A stretch of 64,000 bases of DNA. Origin: Favolaschia claudopus (taxonomy: Eukaryota > Basidiomycota > Agaricomycetes > Agaricales > Mycenaceae). The notes beneath the pieces were generated by a model. The model was given only the letters and a program-made list of their open reading frames with translations. It made no database searches and was not told the DNA's origin. Position numbers and translations under genes: made by a program. The number at the start of each line of letters is the position of its first letter. Position 1 is the first letter of the stretch. Of the stretch, positions 32,562 through 42,830 are shown one piece after another. The stretch lies in contig JAWWNJ010000151.1 in the NCBI GenBank assembly GCA_037176885.1, positions 62,001-126,000 of the forward strand, in the 5' to 3' direction.

Positions 32562-33558
32562 TTGTTCGTCTTCAAGAGACTCTCCGCGTCGAAGACTCTG
32601 GTATCTAGATAGGTAGCTATTCCCTGCTCAAACTGTGAGTGCTTGAGAATTTTCACCGTATAGTTTGCGAGGGGAAATTTGTTATAGAATATCATAAAAT
32701 TAGCATAGAAACTTGCCAAAACAATGCAATGTGGATGGAAATTGTCTCATGAAATTTAAGGTAGATCTTGAGGTGACTTCAATTATATCCGCCTGCTCCC
32801 TGGCCAGCTGGGAAGAGTGAAAGACCAAACCGAGGCTTCCGGCGAGCTGCGAAAAAGCGGATCAAGACTGCTGTGTCGGCTATCTCGGCTGGATTGAGAT
32901 AAAGATCCAAACCTCGAACTGCAACCACGAATTCAAATACCAACCACAATTTCGACCACAGTACGCTGAGATCAGAGCCCACGACCGCAACTAATTAATA
33001 ACCAACGAAAAAAGCTTTTATATCTCCGGGTATAATCTGGCGGGTGGTAGGTACATTGAATCGAGCAAGGATACTGGTCCGCGTCCGAGCTCAAAGTCAA
33101 AAGGGATGCGGTAGCATGAGGTGCGGTTGTGCCCTTTCTTAAAGCAGAGGCCGCAGGTGCAGTTTATGACAGGTCTTACGATTGTGTCCTAGATAGTTCA
33201 GTTACAACATTGATTCGGCAATTAACTCCTGTGGATATATCCCAGGGCTCCAGATTTTTTCTGTGTAATGGTAGCATAAATACCCAAAATCTGGTCGAGA
33301 GGATCTGCTTCAACGTCCCTGGTCGTTGCAGAGTTTTGTGTGGTCGCGCCCAAAATGGAAGGTGTTACGTATGATTTTGCGCGGCCGAGGTTGGACACAA
33401 GTTCGGACAAAATTGTCCCCCTCCCAGGTGAGGTCAAAGGCAGAGTTCGGACATCGGAATTTGCCGGTCAAGGTCAAAGCCAAGTTCGGACCTCGAAATG
33501 CTGGGTGTTTGATCCTTGAGAAAGTTGAAGGCTCAACCACCAGATACCTAACTTGAGT
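32562..33558. other. Intergenic 1 kb, no gene recognised
   Basis: Short ORFs only. The right end borders the MITE at 33561. Confidence 0.3.
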
Positions 33559-33560
33559 TA

Positions 33561-33989
33561 CTCCGGGAGCAAGTTTGGGCTTGGGGTTGGGCTTCGGAGA
33601 TAAGTTTGATCTGTTACGAACAGCTGTTTGACAGCGGCAAAAAGCGTGGCAACATGTCTGCTTGTTGTTGGCACAACATGGCTGCTCGTCGGCGCCAACG
33701 ACGAGCTCAAGCCATCAGTACGATGTACACCGTCCCTCTTTGATAAACCGGGCCATCTCGCAAAGATTGAATATTTCTGTAAATATCTCTCGCTCCTAGG
33801 TGCGCTTCTGATGCAGGCGCAATGAGGGCGGGAATGAGGGGCGGGACGGCGGGGATACCGCCAAACCGAGGGAATCCACCGCTGTCACCAACACGAGTGA
33901 CGAATGGTGACTGATGGTCATTCGATGTCACTCAATCAGACTTATCTCCGAAACCAAGCCCAAACCCAAACCCAAGTTCACTCCCGGAG
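33561..33989. mobile_element. TA-flanked MITE, 429 bp, CTCCGGGAG termini
   Basis: Imperfect TIRs of about 50 bp (CTCCGGGAG, then GGGTTGGGCTT-like and CGGAGATAAGT) with TA at 33559-33560 and 33990-33991. A solitary related end lies at about 54808-54856. Confidence 0.65.
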
Positions 33990-33991
33990 TA

Positions 33992-36309
33992 ACTCTGTGC
34001 TTAATCAATTGATTTACAGCCAATTTTGCAATAAAAGTCCGCCTCGCTTGAATGAAAAGGTGGTTCCTTGGACCATCGAGGATTTTCGGACACTTTTCAG
34101 AGCACGATTCCAATATTTGCGCGGAAGATGAGACGCGGCAAGATTTGTTGTTGCACGAGTGGTCAGAGTTTGATTCATGCGTTCTGCAACACCATTTTGT
34201 TCTGGTGTGTAGGGAGCTGTTGTCTCATGTACTCGGTGTTACAAAAAGTGACCGACAATGTGCCATTTTAGGCCGAATCGTGTAGTATTTCGTTGAGTCA
34301 AGCACATAGGAATGTTCATTGGGATGATCTGTACCCATTTGCATGGCAGTTTGTGAGAAACGACGCCGCGAATCTCTCGCACCAGTCGGTTCAATCTGAC
34401 AGCTAACATTTTGCTATACACCATTCTATTGTCTGACCAAATTTGGTCTGTGTGAACCGTGTCATTGGGGCTTTTTTGAGCGTCTGAATTCCACCACTCA
34501 GATTTGATTCAGTTTTCAAGCTGGGTCATCAGCTCGTTTTGCTACAAAAAGATGGAACCAATGTGAAGATTCCAGCAGCTCTCTTGCTCTCTGTGTCAAT
34601 TAAGTAACCAAGACCTATTCAGCGACATATATTATCATTATGTACCCTCCTCATTAACCGGGATCAACAACAAGGACAAATTGGAGGTGAAATATGCGCG
34701 ACCTGTTTTCACACTATTGTGAGGCCGTTTTCGCAAGTATTTTGTATGACTGGATGGGATAGTGTCGTTTTTATCAAATGCAAGTTGGAAATCCGGTGCG
34801 TTGATCAGATATTGTGGATATCTTTCGAGTTTTTGTGTGGTTTGTGCCAGCTGCATGCAAAAATAGTATGACGTTCAGTTTGTTGACAAGCCTCAGGAGC
34901 CTCAGACAAGGAATGTCACGGATCTTTTCATGTATGATAGCGGACCGAACTTCGTGACAAGTCAGATACCTAATTTGGAAATTGTTACTGTGCACTCAGT
35001 TTTCACCCAATGGTATTGAAACTGTGCAGAAATGACCATAAGAAGGAAGACTAGAGATCCCTCGGGTCAAAAGTCTCAAAATCCACAAAATCATTTTTCC
35101 TTCCACGGATTTCGCGCTTTCGGTCCGGGCCGAGACATAGCCGGTGGCTGTACGATCCCATCAGCGCATCAAATGTCTGCCGCACCACTGAACCTTGACC
35201 AAAACTCAACCAAAACCAGGAGATTTCTGCCATGGATGTCTGCTGGGGTCAGAGTTGAGATACTGACTAACTTTAGGCCATGGGTTGATGCCTTTTTTTC
35301 CCAAAATCGCAAGTTAGGTACACACCCTTTTGACATTTTGCGCAAAACTTTCGCGCTTTTCTAACCCTAGACTAGGGTTACTTCGTTTTCTCTAAAATGC
35401 GAATTTTGCCTATAAACCCACCCCAAGTTCCTGCTAAATCTCAAGTTTCAAAGAATTTTGGGCAAAATTCCGGCTTGATATGAAGTTGTGTCTGCTATCA
35501 TATGCTGTAGAGAATTGTCAGGGGTATATTTGAAGCGCGACACTTCAAAAAAATATCACGTGTCCGTGAAGGAGTGACCAAATTATCGGTTACTTTTTGT
35601 AACACCGAGTATGATACCACGTTTTTGGAAATCAGCGCTCAGCCTCCATCTGTTCAGATGTGAATTCACCGCCACCGTCAGTTCGGAAGACGCGGGTCCA
35701 GCCAATACAAAATTCCCAATTGCCAATATGGGTTCGGAAATGTTTTCAATCCAATGACGCCATTTCTTGATTCTCCGGTAGACATCAGATTTCCGTTTGG
35801 CAAAGAGAACAAAAGGATGAGATGTGTAGTGATTAACAAGTACAATCCAATAGGTAACCACCTTCGCTTACAGGACTGACAGGTCCTCCGGCATCAGAGG
35901 AGATAATATTCAGAGGGCCTCGTGGAACAGTTCGACTACGTTCAAAGGGTAGCTTTTTAAGCTTGCCTAAAACACAAGGTTCACAGAACTCAGGAACTCC
36001 TGTTAGAGAAGTGATATTAGCAAGTCGGTGGTGGCGGACCATATCGCGAATGCTTTCAAAGTTTGTATGTCCAAGTCTGCGATGAAGGTCTGCCACATAG
36101 ACTATGATAGAGTGCTTTGTAATCAATTCCAATTGGTTTGCAGTTAACACGGTATAGACCATGCTTGTGGGTCGCTTCGAGTGCGTTTTATCGTGACGCA
36201 CAGTGCAGTGGTTGGAGGCAAAATGTGATGACAGTTGTTTATCTGCGAGCTGGTGCGTACTGCCAGGCAGGATGAAGATTTCCGGATTTGGGTACTTTGG
36301 GACAAGCAT
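33992..36309 (-). pseudogene. Ty1/copia integrase relic, split by a mariner-like MITE
   Basis: Minus strand. 36309-35833: GAG-pre-integrase zinc domain (LHRRLGHTNFESI, FCEPCVLGKLKKLPFER) followed by the start of the integrase core (NIISSDAGGPV). 35861-35612 continues in another frame (VDHYTSHPF-like: LVNHYTSHPFVLFAKRKSDV). After the MITE, 34229 to about 34050 reads HETTAPYTPEQNGVAERMN, the conserved integrase block with the third acidic residue, then LPRKYWNRAL. Removing the MITE and one TA gives RGIIHETTAPY in one frame. RT and RNase H are absent; other frameshifts make it inactive. Confidence 0.8.
34232..35609. mobile_element. Mariner-like defective element, 1378 bp, inside copia integrase
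   Basis: TIRs CTCGGTGTTACAAAAAGT(G/A)A plus CCGA of about 27 bp; TA at 34230-34231 and 35610-35611. Long for a MITE, but I find no DDE transposase frame. Confidence 0.8.
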
Positions 36310-36355
36310 TCTGATGCATTCAAGTACGGCCGTAAACTAGGAAGCGCAACGATTA

Positions 36356-37074
36356 TAGTGTTGCCGCGGTTAGGTTCGGAACCGATGCCGAACCTGAACC
36401 GAACCCGAACCGGACCTGATTTCAGGTTCGGCATGGGCGGCTGCACCGAACCGAACCCTAGGTGCGGTTCGGGGTTCAGGGAAATGCAAAATTTTGCGCA
36501 TCTGTGCGAACCTGTTCGAACCGGTGCGAACCACATGCAACCCTTGTGTGATGCGCAGTTTATCGCAGGATTTTTTGCTTGGCTCATGCTCTTTCAATTT
36601 CAATAAAGGCAAGTAATAGCTTTGATTTTCAACGGAATCTTCTGTGTATCATGACCTCCACTGACCAGTGCGCCGTTGGTCCTGATGGTCAACTCCTCGA
36701 CGCCAGCAAAATCGTCTTTTACAATGATCCCGACGACGCCAACCCGCTTCCTCCAGTAAAATCGACTTCTACCGTCTCTGGCGGTCAGGCTACCCAAATC
36801 ACCCAATTTTTCCTGAAGCACTGGATCTATTGGAGGAGGATGTCGAAAATTAGTTGCATAATGCTGATGTATGTATTTACCTATCGAGTAACGCTTGAAA
36901 AAATTCAGGTTCGTTTGGGTTCGAACCTCTACTGAACCTGAACCGAACCCTTCCTGCACCGAACCTAGGTTCGGTGCGAGGTTCGGGAGCTTGGGTCGAA
37001 CCGAACCCCAGGTGCGGTTCGGGGTTCGGATTTTTGGGCAAAAAACCGAACCTAACCGAACCCCGGCAACACTA
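36356..37074. mobile_element. hAT-like element, 719 bp, TAGTGTTGCCG termini
   Basis: Ends TAGTGTTGCCGCGG and CCCCGGCAACACTA match the hAT-like MITE at 41845-42277. Subterminal regions are packed with GGTTCGG/CCGAACC repeats in both orientations, as in hAT elements. The flanking 8-mers (AACGATTA and ATGTCAAT) do not match, so no TSD is preserved. A frame at 36579-36935 with MTSTDQCAVGPDGQLLD and FYNDPDDANPLPP could be a transposase N-terminus, but it is too short to assign. Confidence 0.6.
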
Positions 37075-37129
37075 ATGTCAATTTGCGCGGTTATCCAGGT
37101 GTGTTAGAAAACTTTCTGATAATCATTCA

Positions 37130-37347
37130 CAAGCTTTAGCTCCCTGCCTCCGGCACGGCCGACTCGCTGCGCTCGCCGGCCTTCCTCCGTTCGGTCACAC
37201 AGCTTGTTGGGGCTGGCCGCCCCAAACCCCGCTGCGCTCGCTCCGCTCGCGACGTCTAGTAGGATCTCAACATCTCGACAAAGACCCCGTAATTTCCTGT
37301 CAAAAGTCACGCGACTGATGGCCTGGCCCTCTTTTCAAGTATAGGAT
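37130..37347 (-). repeat. 218-bp dispersed repeat, copy 1 (possible helitron 5' end)
   Basis: Near-identical in inverted orientation to 46346-46563. Contains CGAGCGCAGCGGGGTTTGGG and AAGGCCGGCGAGCGCAGCGA. On the minus strand one edge reads TCCTATACTTGAAAA in both copies, preceded by A, compatible with a helitron 5' TC end. The assignment is tentative. Confidence 0.55.
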
Positions 37348-37412
37348 ATACCCACATCGGTGTCTACAGCCTGCACGCACCACATCCACTCTCGAGGTGT
37401 ACTCTCAGGAGC

Positions 37413-37970
37413 TTGCCCCTCTCGACTATCATTGGTTCGGAGACGCTGTCTCGGTATGTCTTATTTAGCTCTCTTTTGTATCTCTTCGCCCTGAAATGTT
37501 CTCAGCTCATTCCTCTTGGACCCCCGGACAGCCTGAACCTCCGCACCCACGCTACTGTTCACGTCTGCGGTGCTCCCAGCAACATCGACAAAGAAAATTC
37601 GACTTTCGATATCAAAGCTGAGCAGTACCTTTCTGCCCCCAAACAACGTTTTCCCGGTTCACTGTGTATTCCCCGCAACGCCGAGGTGGGAGAAGTACAA
37701 ACCCATTCCGGGGAAGAAGAGTGTCTCGGTGGAAGGCTTCCTCACTGGGCTCGAGATGAGTCGCACCGTAGTCTATATTACAATCGAACGTCAATCAAGT
37801 GGGTTCCGGGAACACCCGACCACTCACGTCATCTGTCCGCGGCCAAACAACAAACCACAACTCCGCTGCTGTCTCTCGCGTCTTGCAACCTCCGCTCCAC
37901 ATCGCTCCACACGCCCCACTCGCAATGTAGCTGTACCACCGCCTCACCTCCAATAAATGTGTTTCTTTAA
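37413..37970 (+). pseudogene. Agaric hypothetical protein fragment, possibly OB-fold, frameshifted
   Basis: Frame 1 (about 37540-37660): ATVHVCGAPSNIDKENSTF, DIKAEQYLSAPKQRFP. The continuation is one base out of frame (about 37662-37757): VHCVFPATPRWEKYKPIPG, KKSVSVEGFLTGLE. Together they resemble a repeated agaric family of unknown function that looks OB-like (short strands, basic patch); that is my impression only. One extra G near 37660 breaks it. It lies 0.9 kb upstream of helitron-type helicase sequence on the same strand; helitrons often carry ssDNA-binding companions. Confidence 0.4.
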
Positions 37971-38716
37971 CTCTTTTGTGTGATCTCAAAGCCTTTCATC
38001 TGCGTCTCTTTGTCTTCGACTAGCAGCAATGTACATGTCAATCCTCCCCTCGCTCCATTGTAGGCTCAATGTTTCTAGGAACTTATTAACCCCTCCGACA
38101 ACGCCGCAAAGGCATTAACAACAACAACGACAGATTCAGCGCGACTTACGCGAAATCAATGAAGGCAGCCCCCGCCGCAGACGCGTCCCCCCTGCTCAGC
38201 ATGATGAAAATATGCCGCCCAAATTCCGCCGCCGCTCCTAGCGCCCGTTCTTTCGGTCAAATCAGAAGGCACCAAAGAGCCCGCGAAAACCGTCCGGCGC
38301 CTCCACCGCAAGCTTCTTCGAACAGATCACTGGCTCAAAGGGCAAGTGCGGAGAAGGCTGCGAGAATGGATGTCGGTGGGCTGCGATTCAATATTCATTG
38401 GTATCTACTTCTAACATCCTTTTCTGTTCTACAGATCCTCCGCCGACTGCGCGCAACTCTCGAGTATTACAGGTAAGTCGGCTTCAATCTCCAGTTCAAG
38501 AGGCTTGAAAAGTCTTGCTCCTCAGGCCATCCACAACGGTCTCCCTACCCCACCTGCAACACACCAGAGTGCTGCCGCTGCTGGTGGTGAGTTATCTCTT
38601 TGTAGTCGGTGTCTCAAGCCGTTAATTTCGCACAAGCTCGGCCTGAAGGAACAGGCAATCGTAACACGCCAATACAATCAAAATGCGAGTCCCGCACGGC
38701 CGCCAAGTACGTGTAA

Positions 38717-39118
38717 ATGATGTTTAGTTGCGGCGCGCAAAGATTACCTGGATCCGCCATCTCGCCATACATGAACGACCGCTGTCCCACATGCGGAGCA
38801 CTCCATTGGGTCGCTGAGCAAGTCCTACACCCCTCGAAAAATTCCCGTTCGCCGTACGGGATGTGCTGTAATCATGGCATGGTCGCATTGCAGCGACTCG
38901 AAGAGCCGCCAGAGCCTCTGCATTGTTTCTTCGTTGGGAATGATGCCCAGGCTGTGGATAGTCAACAACAGTACTCCTGTGCGCCCCAGATTTACTGGGT
39001 TTTTCGGAGAACAGACATCTCCTCGCGACGCAAAGAGACGCAAGCTCGATGTATCAAATGGGCTGGAAGACCGGGGCGAAGGGACTTCCACCGGTCGTCG
39101 CGCAGGGGGTTCCACTAA
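38717..39118 (+). pseudogene. Helitron RepHel N-terminal fragment
   Basis: ISPYMNDRCPTCGALHWVAE and SPYGMCCNHGMVALQRLEEP, PEPLHCFF match the start of basidiomycete helitron helicases (Cys-pair cluster before the Helitron_like_N domain). Homology stops around residue 78; Rep HUH and Pif1 helicase regions are missing. Upstream, 38100-38700 has putative small exons with normal splice sites (38471-38523, 38587-38637). An internally deleted, non-autonomous helitron is the simplest reading. Confidence 0.5.
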
Positions 39119-39204
39119 CAGACACTAAATGAACTTTATTAATGTATGTATATTCACTCTGTAACAACTACAACTTTTTCTCGCTTTCGCTGTAATTTGC
39201 GTGA

Positions 39205-39240
39205 TGAGTCACACCGTAGCGTAGCACGGGTAACTGCTAG
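39205..39240 (+). mobile_element. Candidate helitron 3' terminus
   Basis: ACCGTAGCGTAGCACGGGT forms a short stem-loop 6 nt before CTAG at 39237-39240, followed by T. Helitrons end in CTRR after a small hairpin and insert between A and T. Same strand as the RepHel fragment. Confidence 0.5.
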
Positions 39241-39714
39241 TATCCTTAATACAAGAGGTATACACTGCCCATAATATGTTGAAGCTGAGGCAATATCTGC
39301 CTCTAAGGCACCTGAATACACTTGAATACAGACCTAACAGTCAGTTTCTGAGTCGAAATGGGCTTTCGGCGCTCCCAGAGGGTCGAGAAACGCGAGAAGG
39401 AATGGGAGGAGGCTGAATTTCCTTTTTGGGAAACACGCGAAAAAAAAAAAAAAAAACGTGATTGCCATTATTTTCGGGAATCCCTGTAATGATGCAGTGA
39501 TGTAATTACGGCAAACTCGGCTAAATTTTCGCTCGTTCCTCGTCGACGAGGAGGGCTTGATGGAACTGTTGGCGGGATGAAAAACCCGATGACGGCGAGC
39601 TGGAGGGTCGGGAGACGAGTACGCTGGTGGGAGGGACTAGATTAATCGTCAAATTTTTGATAATCCAGCCGAAAAAAAATTGGGGTTTTTTTATTTTTTT
39701 ATTTTTTTATTTTG
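39241..39714. other. Intergenic; homopolymer A tract and a decayed repeat
   Basis: An A run of about 18 near 39440 and T-rich sequence at 39688-39712. 39400-39480 matches 3600-3690 inverted. Confidence 0.35.
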
Positions 39715-39826
39715 GGATTCTAAGCCCTTAAAAGCCCTTAAAATGCAGCCCTTGATAAGGCTTAATATGAATTTAAGGCCTTAGCCTCCGGACGAGCCCT
39801 TAATAAGGCCCTAAGGTGGAACACTG
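39715..39826. mobile_element. Truncated hAT-like MITE (CAGTGTTCCACC family)
   Basis: The minus strand starts CAGTGTTCCACCTTA at 39826 and continues with AAGGGCT/CCTTATTAAGG-like repeats matching the left end of 49617-50193. The other terminus is not found. Confidence 0.55.
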
Positions 39827-40266
39827 CTGGTCTCGCAATGTACGTGCGGTACTACAGGTGCATGAACAGTGGTAAAATAGCCCATCAACTCGGATTTGGC
39901 GTAAATATGGGTGATTTCGGTGCATCTTACAACTTTGCAGGTAAAATCAAGGTAAAATCATCCCAAAACCATGCCGGTTGAAGGGCCCGATATAGAAATT
40001 TCATGGGTTATGACCTTCGCAGAAGGTATGGATTATGGGGTATGAGAGAGTTATGGGTTATGGCCTCCATTTCACTGCAAACCAACTTGGTGGGGCCAAA
40101 AAAGTATGGGTTACAGCAGAGTATGGGTTATTAGAGGTATGGGTTAGGACAGTGACGACTGTAGTTCTCATGCACCGTGACCTAGTCGGTGGGGTATATT
40201 CCGTAAGCTTATATGACTGATTGATTGATCGTATCACTGATGTCTCAAATCCGCCTCGAGAAAAAA
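39827..40266. repeat. ATGGGTTA-rich repeat segment
   Basis: ATGGGTTA occurs at least five times between 40003 and 40150, followed by CAGTGACGACTGTA; 54080-54150 has the same motifs and ending. 40195-40266 shares the CTCAAATCCGCCTCGAG unit with 20690-20755. Confidence 0.5.
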
Positions 40267-41033
40267 GTCTCTTTATCTGCTTATATTTACGTTTTGATCA
40301 AACAAGCTGCACCCTCGCGCGCTCCTGGCCGCCATGTTAGGTGCTCTAATTGAAAGCCCATTTAGATTGACGAGTTCATTGAGTCTATAGCTACCTGCTG
40401 GTAAGAAAAGAATGTTTTGAAAGCGGTTTTTTGTGAGAAACAAGGCAATATACATACCGGGCTCATTGCTGAGCTCAAGGAACAATACAGCTGTATTTCT
40501 GGGCCCAAAGACTCACTATTTAGCTCATACTAGGAGAGGTACGATGGGGGAAGGACTTTTTATTGAGTCGATGGCTCTTGGGATAGAAAATTGCACTCAG
40601 TTGGAATCAGTGGCTTGTTTGCCACTTCTGCATGCCCTTTAAGAGGTAGGACTCCCGTATATAGGGCCAAACTGTACTCTATATCATTGATCACGCAATA
40701 TTGACATCAGGAACGTTCCTTCAAATCCCTACTGAAGCTGAGGAAGCAGCACATTCCAAATCACGAGGTTTTCACAAAAAAGTAATTATTTGGGGTCGAA
40801 AACGGGCTCCCGTACTCGAAAAATGGGCTAGAATGCTCATATACTTACATCTACTAAAACTAATTCTAGACGTACATAGGTACGGGTCTGCACACGCACA
40901 AGTCCCATATTGCTCTTCAGTGTTGTTTTGATGGAGGTCAGATCCAGAGATCTGACGCGTCTTGGAGAGCGTAAGTAGCGTAAGTACTTACGCTGCGTAA
41001 ATTTACGGTACTTAAAGATCGTAAATTTTGTAA

Positions 41034-41820
41034 TGGGAACCGGCATTCAACGAGCCATCACTGTGCTGCTTGGTCGTGTTTGTTCTCAGCCAAGTGGGAA
41101 AAGTAAACGGTTCCCGCTGTTTTTCCCCGCAAAACAAAACCTACGACTTAGCGTTGGCAACAAGGGATAGTTCAAATTATGTTCTGAGTCGGAATCTTGA
41201 ATCTCAGCGTGATCCTTCACGTAGAAGCTATAGAATTAGGGCCTCATTGGTTTTTGGGCCACATCACTCAATATTGATGGGATAGTTAACAAGACCATTT
41301 TACCCCAATTCCACCTCTTTTCTGAGTGAAAAACATCTCAGCGTCGTCAAATTTAGCTGTATATCACTCAGGATCCCAGTATGTGCAAAATTCCCGATGA
41401 GAGGGCTCAGAACGCAGAGATCCAAAATATTCTCACGCCTGTTCCGTCAAAGTCTGAGCCGTGAAAACTTTCCCTGTATGCCACTTCTGCCAAAATTTCC
41501 TGTCAAAAGCTGTGTAAACTATCTCGTTGTTCAATTCGTTCACGACAGAATTTTCATATGTGGCCGTGATCTCGCGTTTCCGACTGTTTTCCGTGTATTT
41601 ACGCAGTCATTTCTGATTGAGGGTGAAATCAAAAATTCTATCGTGAAAGATTTATTATTTACCATCCAATCTACTGTTTCAATACTTAGGTTCAGGTGTT
41701 CGGGGGTTGTGGAAGCCAATTAACTCTTTTTCGTAGCACGATCATTTTTGGAACCGTTTGCCTCAAGGGAACAAACACGACCAAGCAGCACGGTGATGGC
41801 TCGTTGAATGCCGGTTCCCA
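41034..41820. mobile_element. Non-autonomous TIR element, 787 bp, 7-bp target duplication
   Basis: TIRs TGGGAACCGGCATTCAACGA and beyond are 52 bp with one mismatch. TTTGTAA is repeated at 41027-41033 and 41821-41827; repeat A has a single copy of the site (CTGTAA near 8990). 7 bp is unusual; an 8-bp duplication with one later change is possible. The longest interior frame (108 codons) shows no transposase motif. Confidence 0.82.
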
Positions 41821-41844
41821 TTTGTAAATCGGCCCTCGGCTAAC

Positions 41845-42277
41845 TAGTGTTGCCGGGAGCTGAGTTGGAGCTGAACTCGAGTTGATTGCCCATCAGCTCG
41901 CTGTCAGCTCGAGTTGACCGGAGCTGGCTCAGAGCTGATACCGGATATGGGAATCTAGTGTCCCAGGGTTCATCTTTCCACCCGAAGGGCAAAATTTTAG
42001 GGGAGAATGGACCAAATTTTTATGTGGAAGGTTTTCCTGAGCTCTCTTCAAGCTCAAACTGCTTTTTATACGTCGAAAACGGCCAAGAAACGGCCAATAC
42101 AGAAACTGGGGAGGGAGTGTGATGTCACTCAGTTACACCACCGTAAATGTCACGTCGTCCGCTTTGGGTGACGAGGGTGGAGTCGAGGCGAGCTGGCATC
42201 ACCTCGAGGTGCCGCTTTTGGGAAGGGGTCGAGTTGGAGTTGAACTCAGGAGCTAGCTCCAGCTTCCGGCAACACTA
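41845..42277. mobile_element. hAT-type MITE, 433 bp, 8-bp TSD
   Basis: Ends TAGTGTTGCCGG(G/A)AGCT; TSD CGGCTAAC at 41837-41844 and 42278-42285, single in repeat A at 9005-9012. 8-bp TSD and terminus indicate hAT. Subterminal GAGTTGGAGCTGAACTC-like repeats. No coding capacity seen. Confidence 0.85.
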
Positions 42278-42830
42278 CGGCTAACGGTCTAGGGCTTTCC
42301 ATACGCAGTATATGACGGTAAATCCATCACGCCGCTTAGCGTTGTGATCAAGATTTACTTTCTCAACTTACTGCGTCAGTCCGCGCGTTTGCCAGCGTTC
42401 AGACGCGTTTTGAGCATGTCTTATAATCGTATGAGCATGAAATCATATTCTGCGCTCTAAAAAACGCGTCTTATTGACGTGTACGACACGCAAATCAGCC
42501 AACTTACATCATTCCATCAAAACAACACTGAAGGCCTCTTGCTCTCCACATTCACTTACGCAGCAAAATAAATTCGATGTGCTTTATTCTGACACACCCT
42601 GCTCTCACCACTCTTTGGGGAGAATCTACTAGACCCACTTGATGATTCTGTATTCTCAGAATGTTGAAAAAGACTGCATATTTGGCGTAAACTCGCGTCA
42701 AAGCCAAGTTGAACATCCCGAAAAGGAAATCGGCGACTGTTTCTCCACCAAATGTACCCGGGACACCTTCTCTGCGTTCAAACGACTCATGCTAACATAC
42801 AGGAGCTTGAACACGTTACTTGGCAGAGAT

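Noticed and set aside
36579..36935. Confirmed hAT transposase
   Set aside because: Only a short possible N-terminus; no catalytic DDE or hATC dimerisation region is present.
40003..40160. ATGGGTTA repeats as telomeric sequence
   Set aside because: Not the TTAGGG type; interspersed, and shared with an internal locus at 54080-54150.
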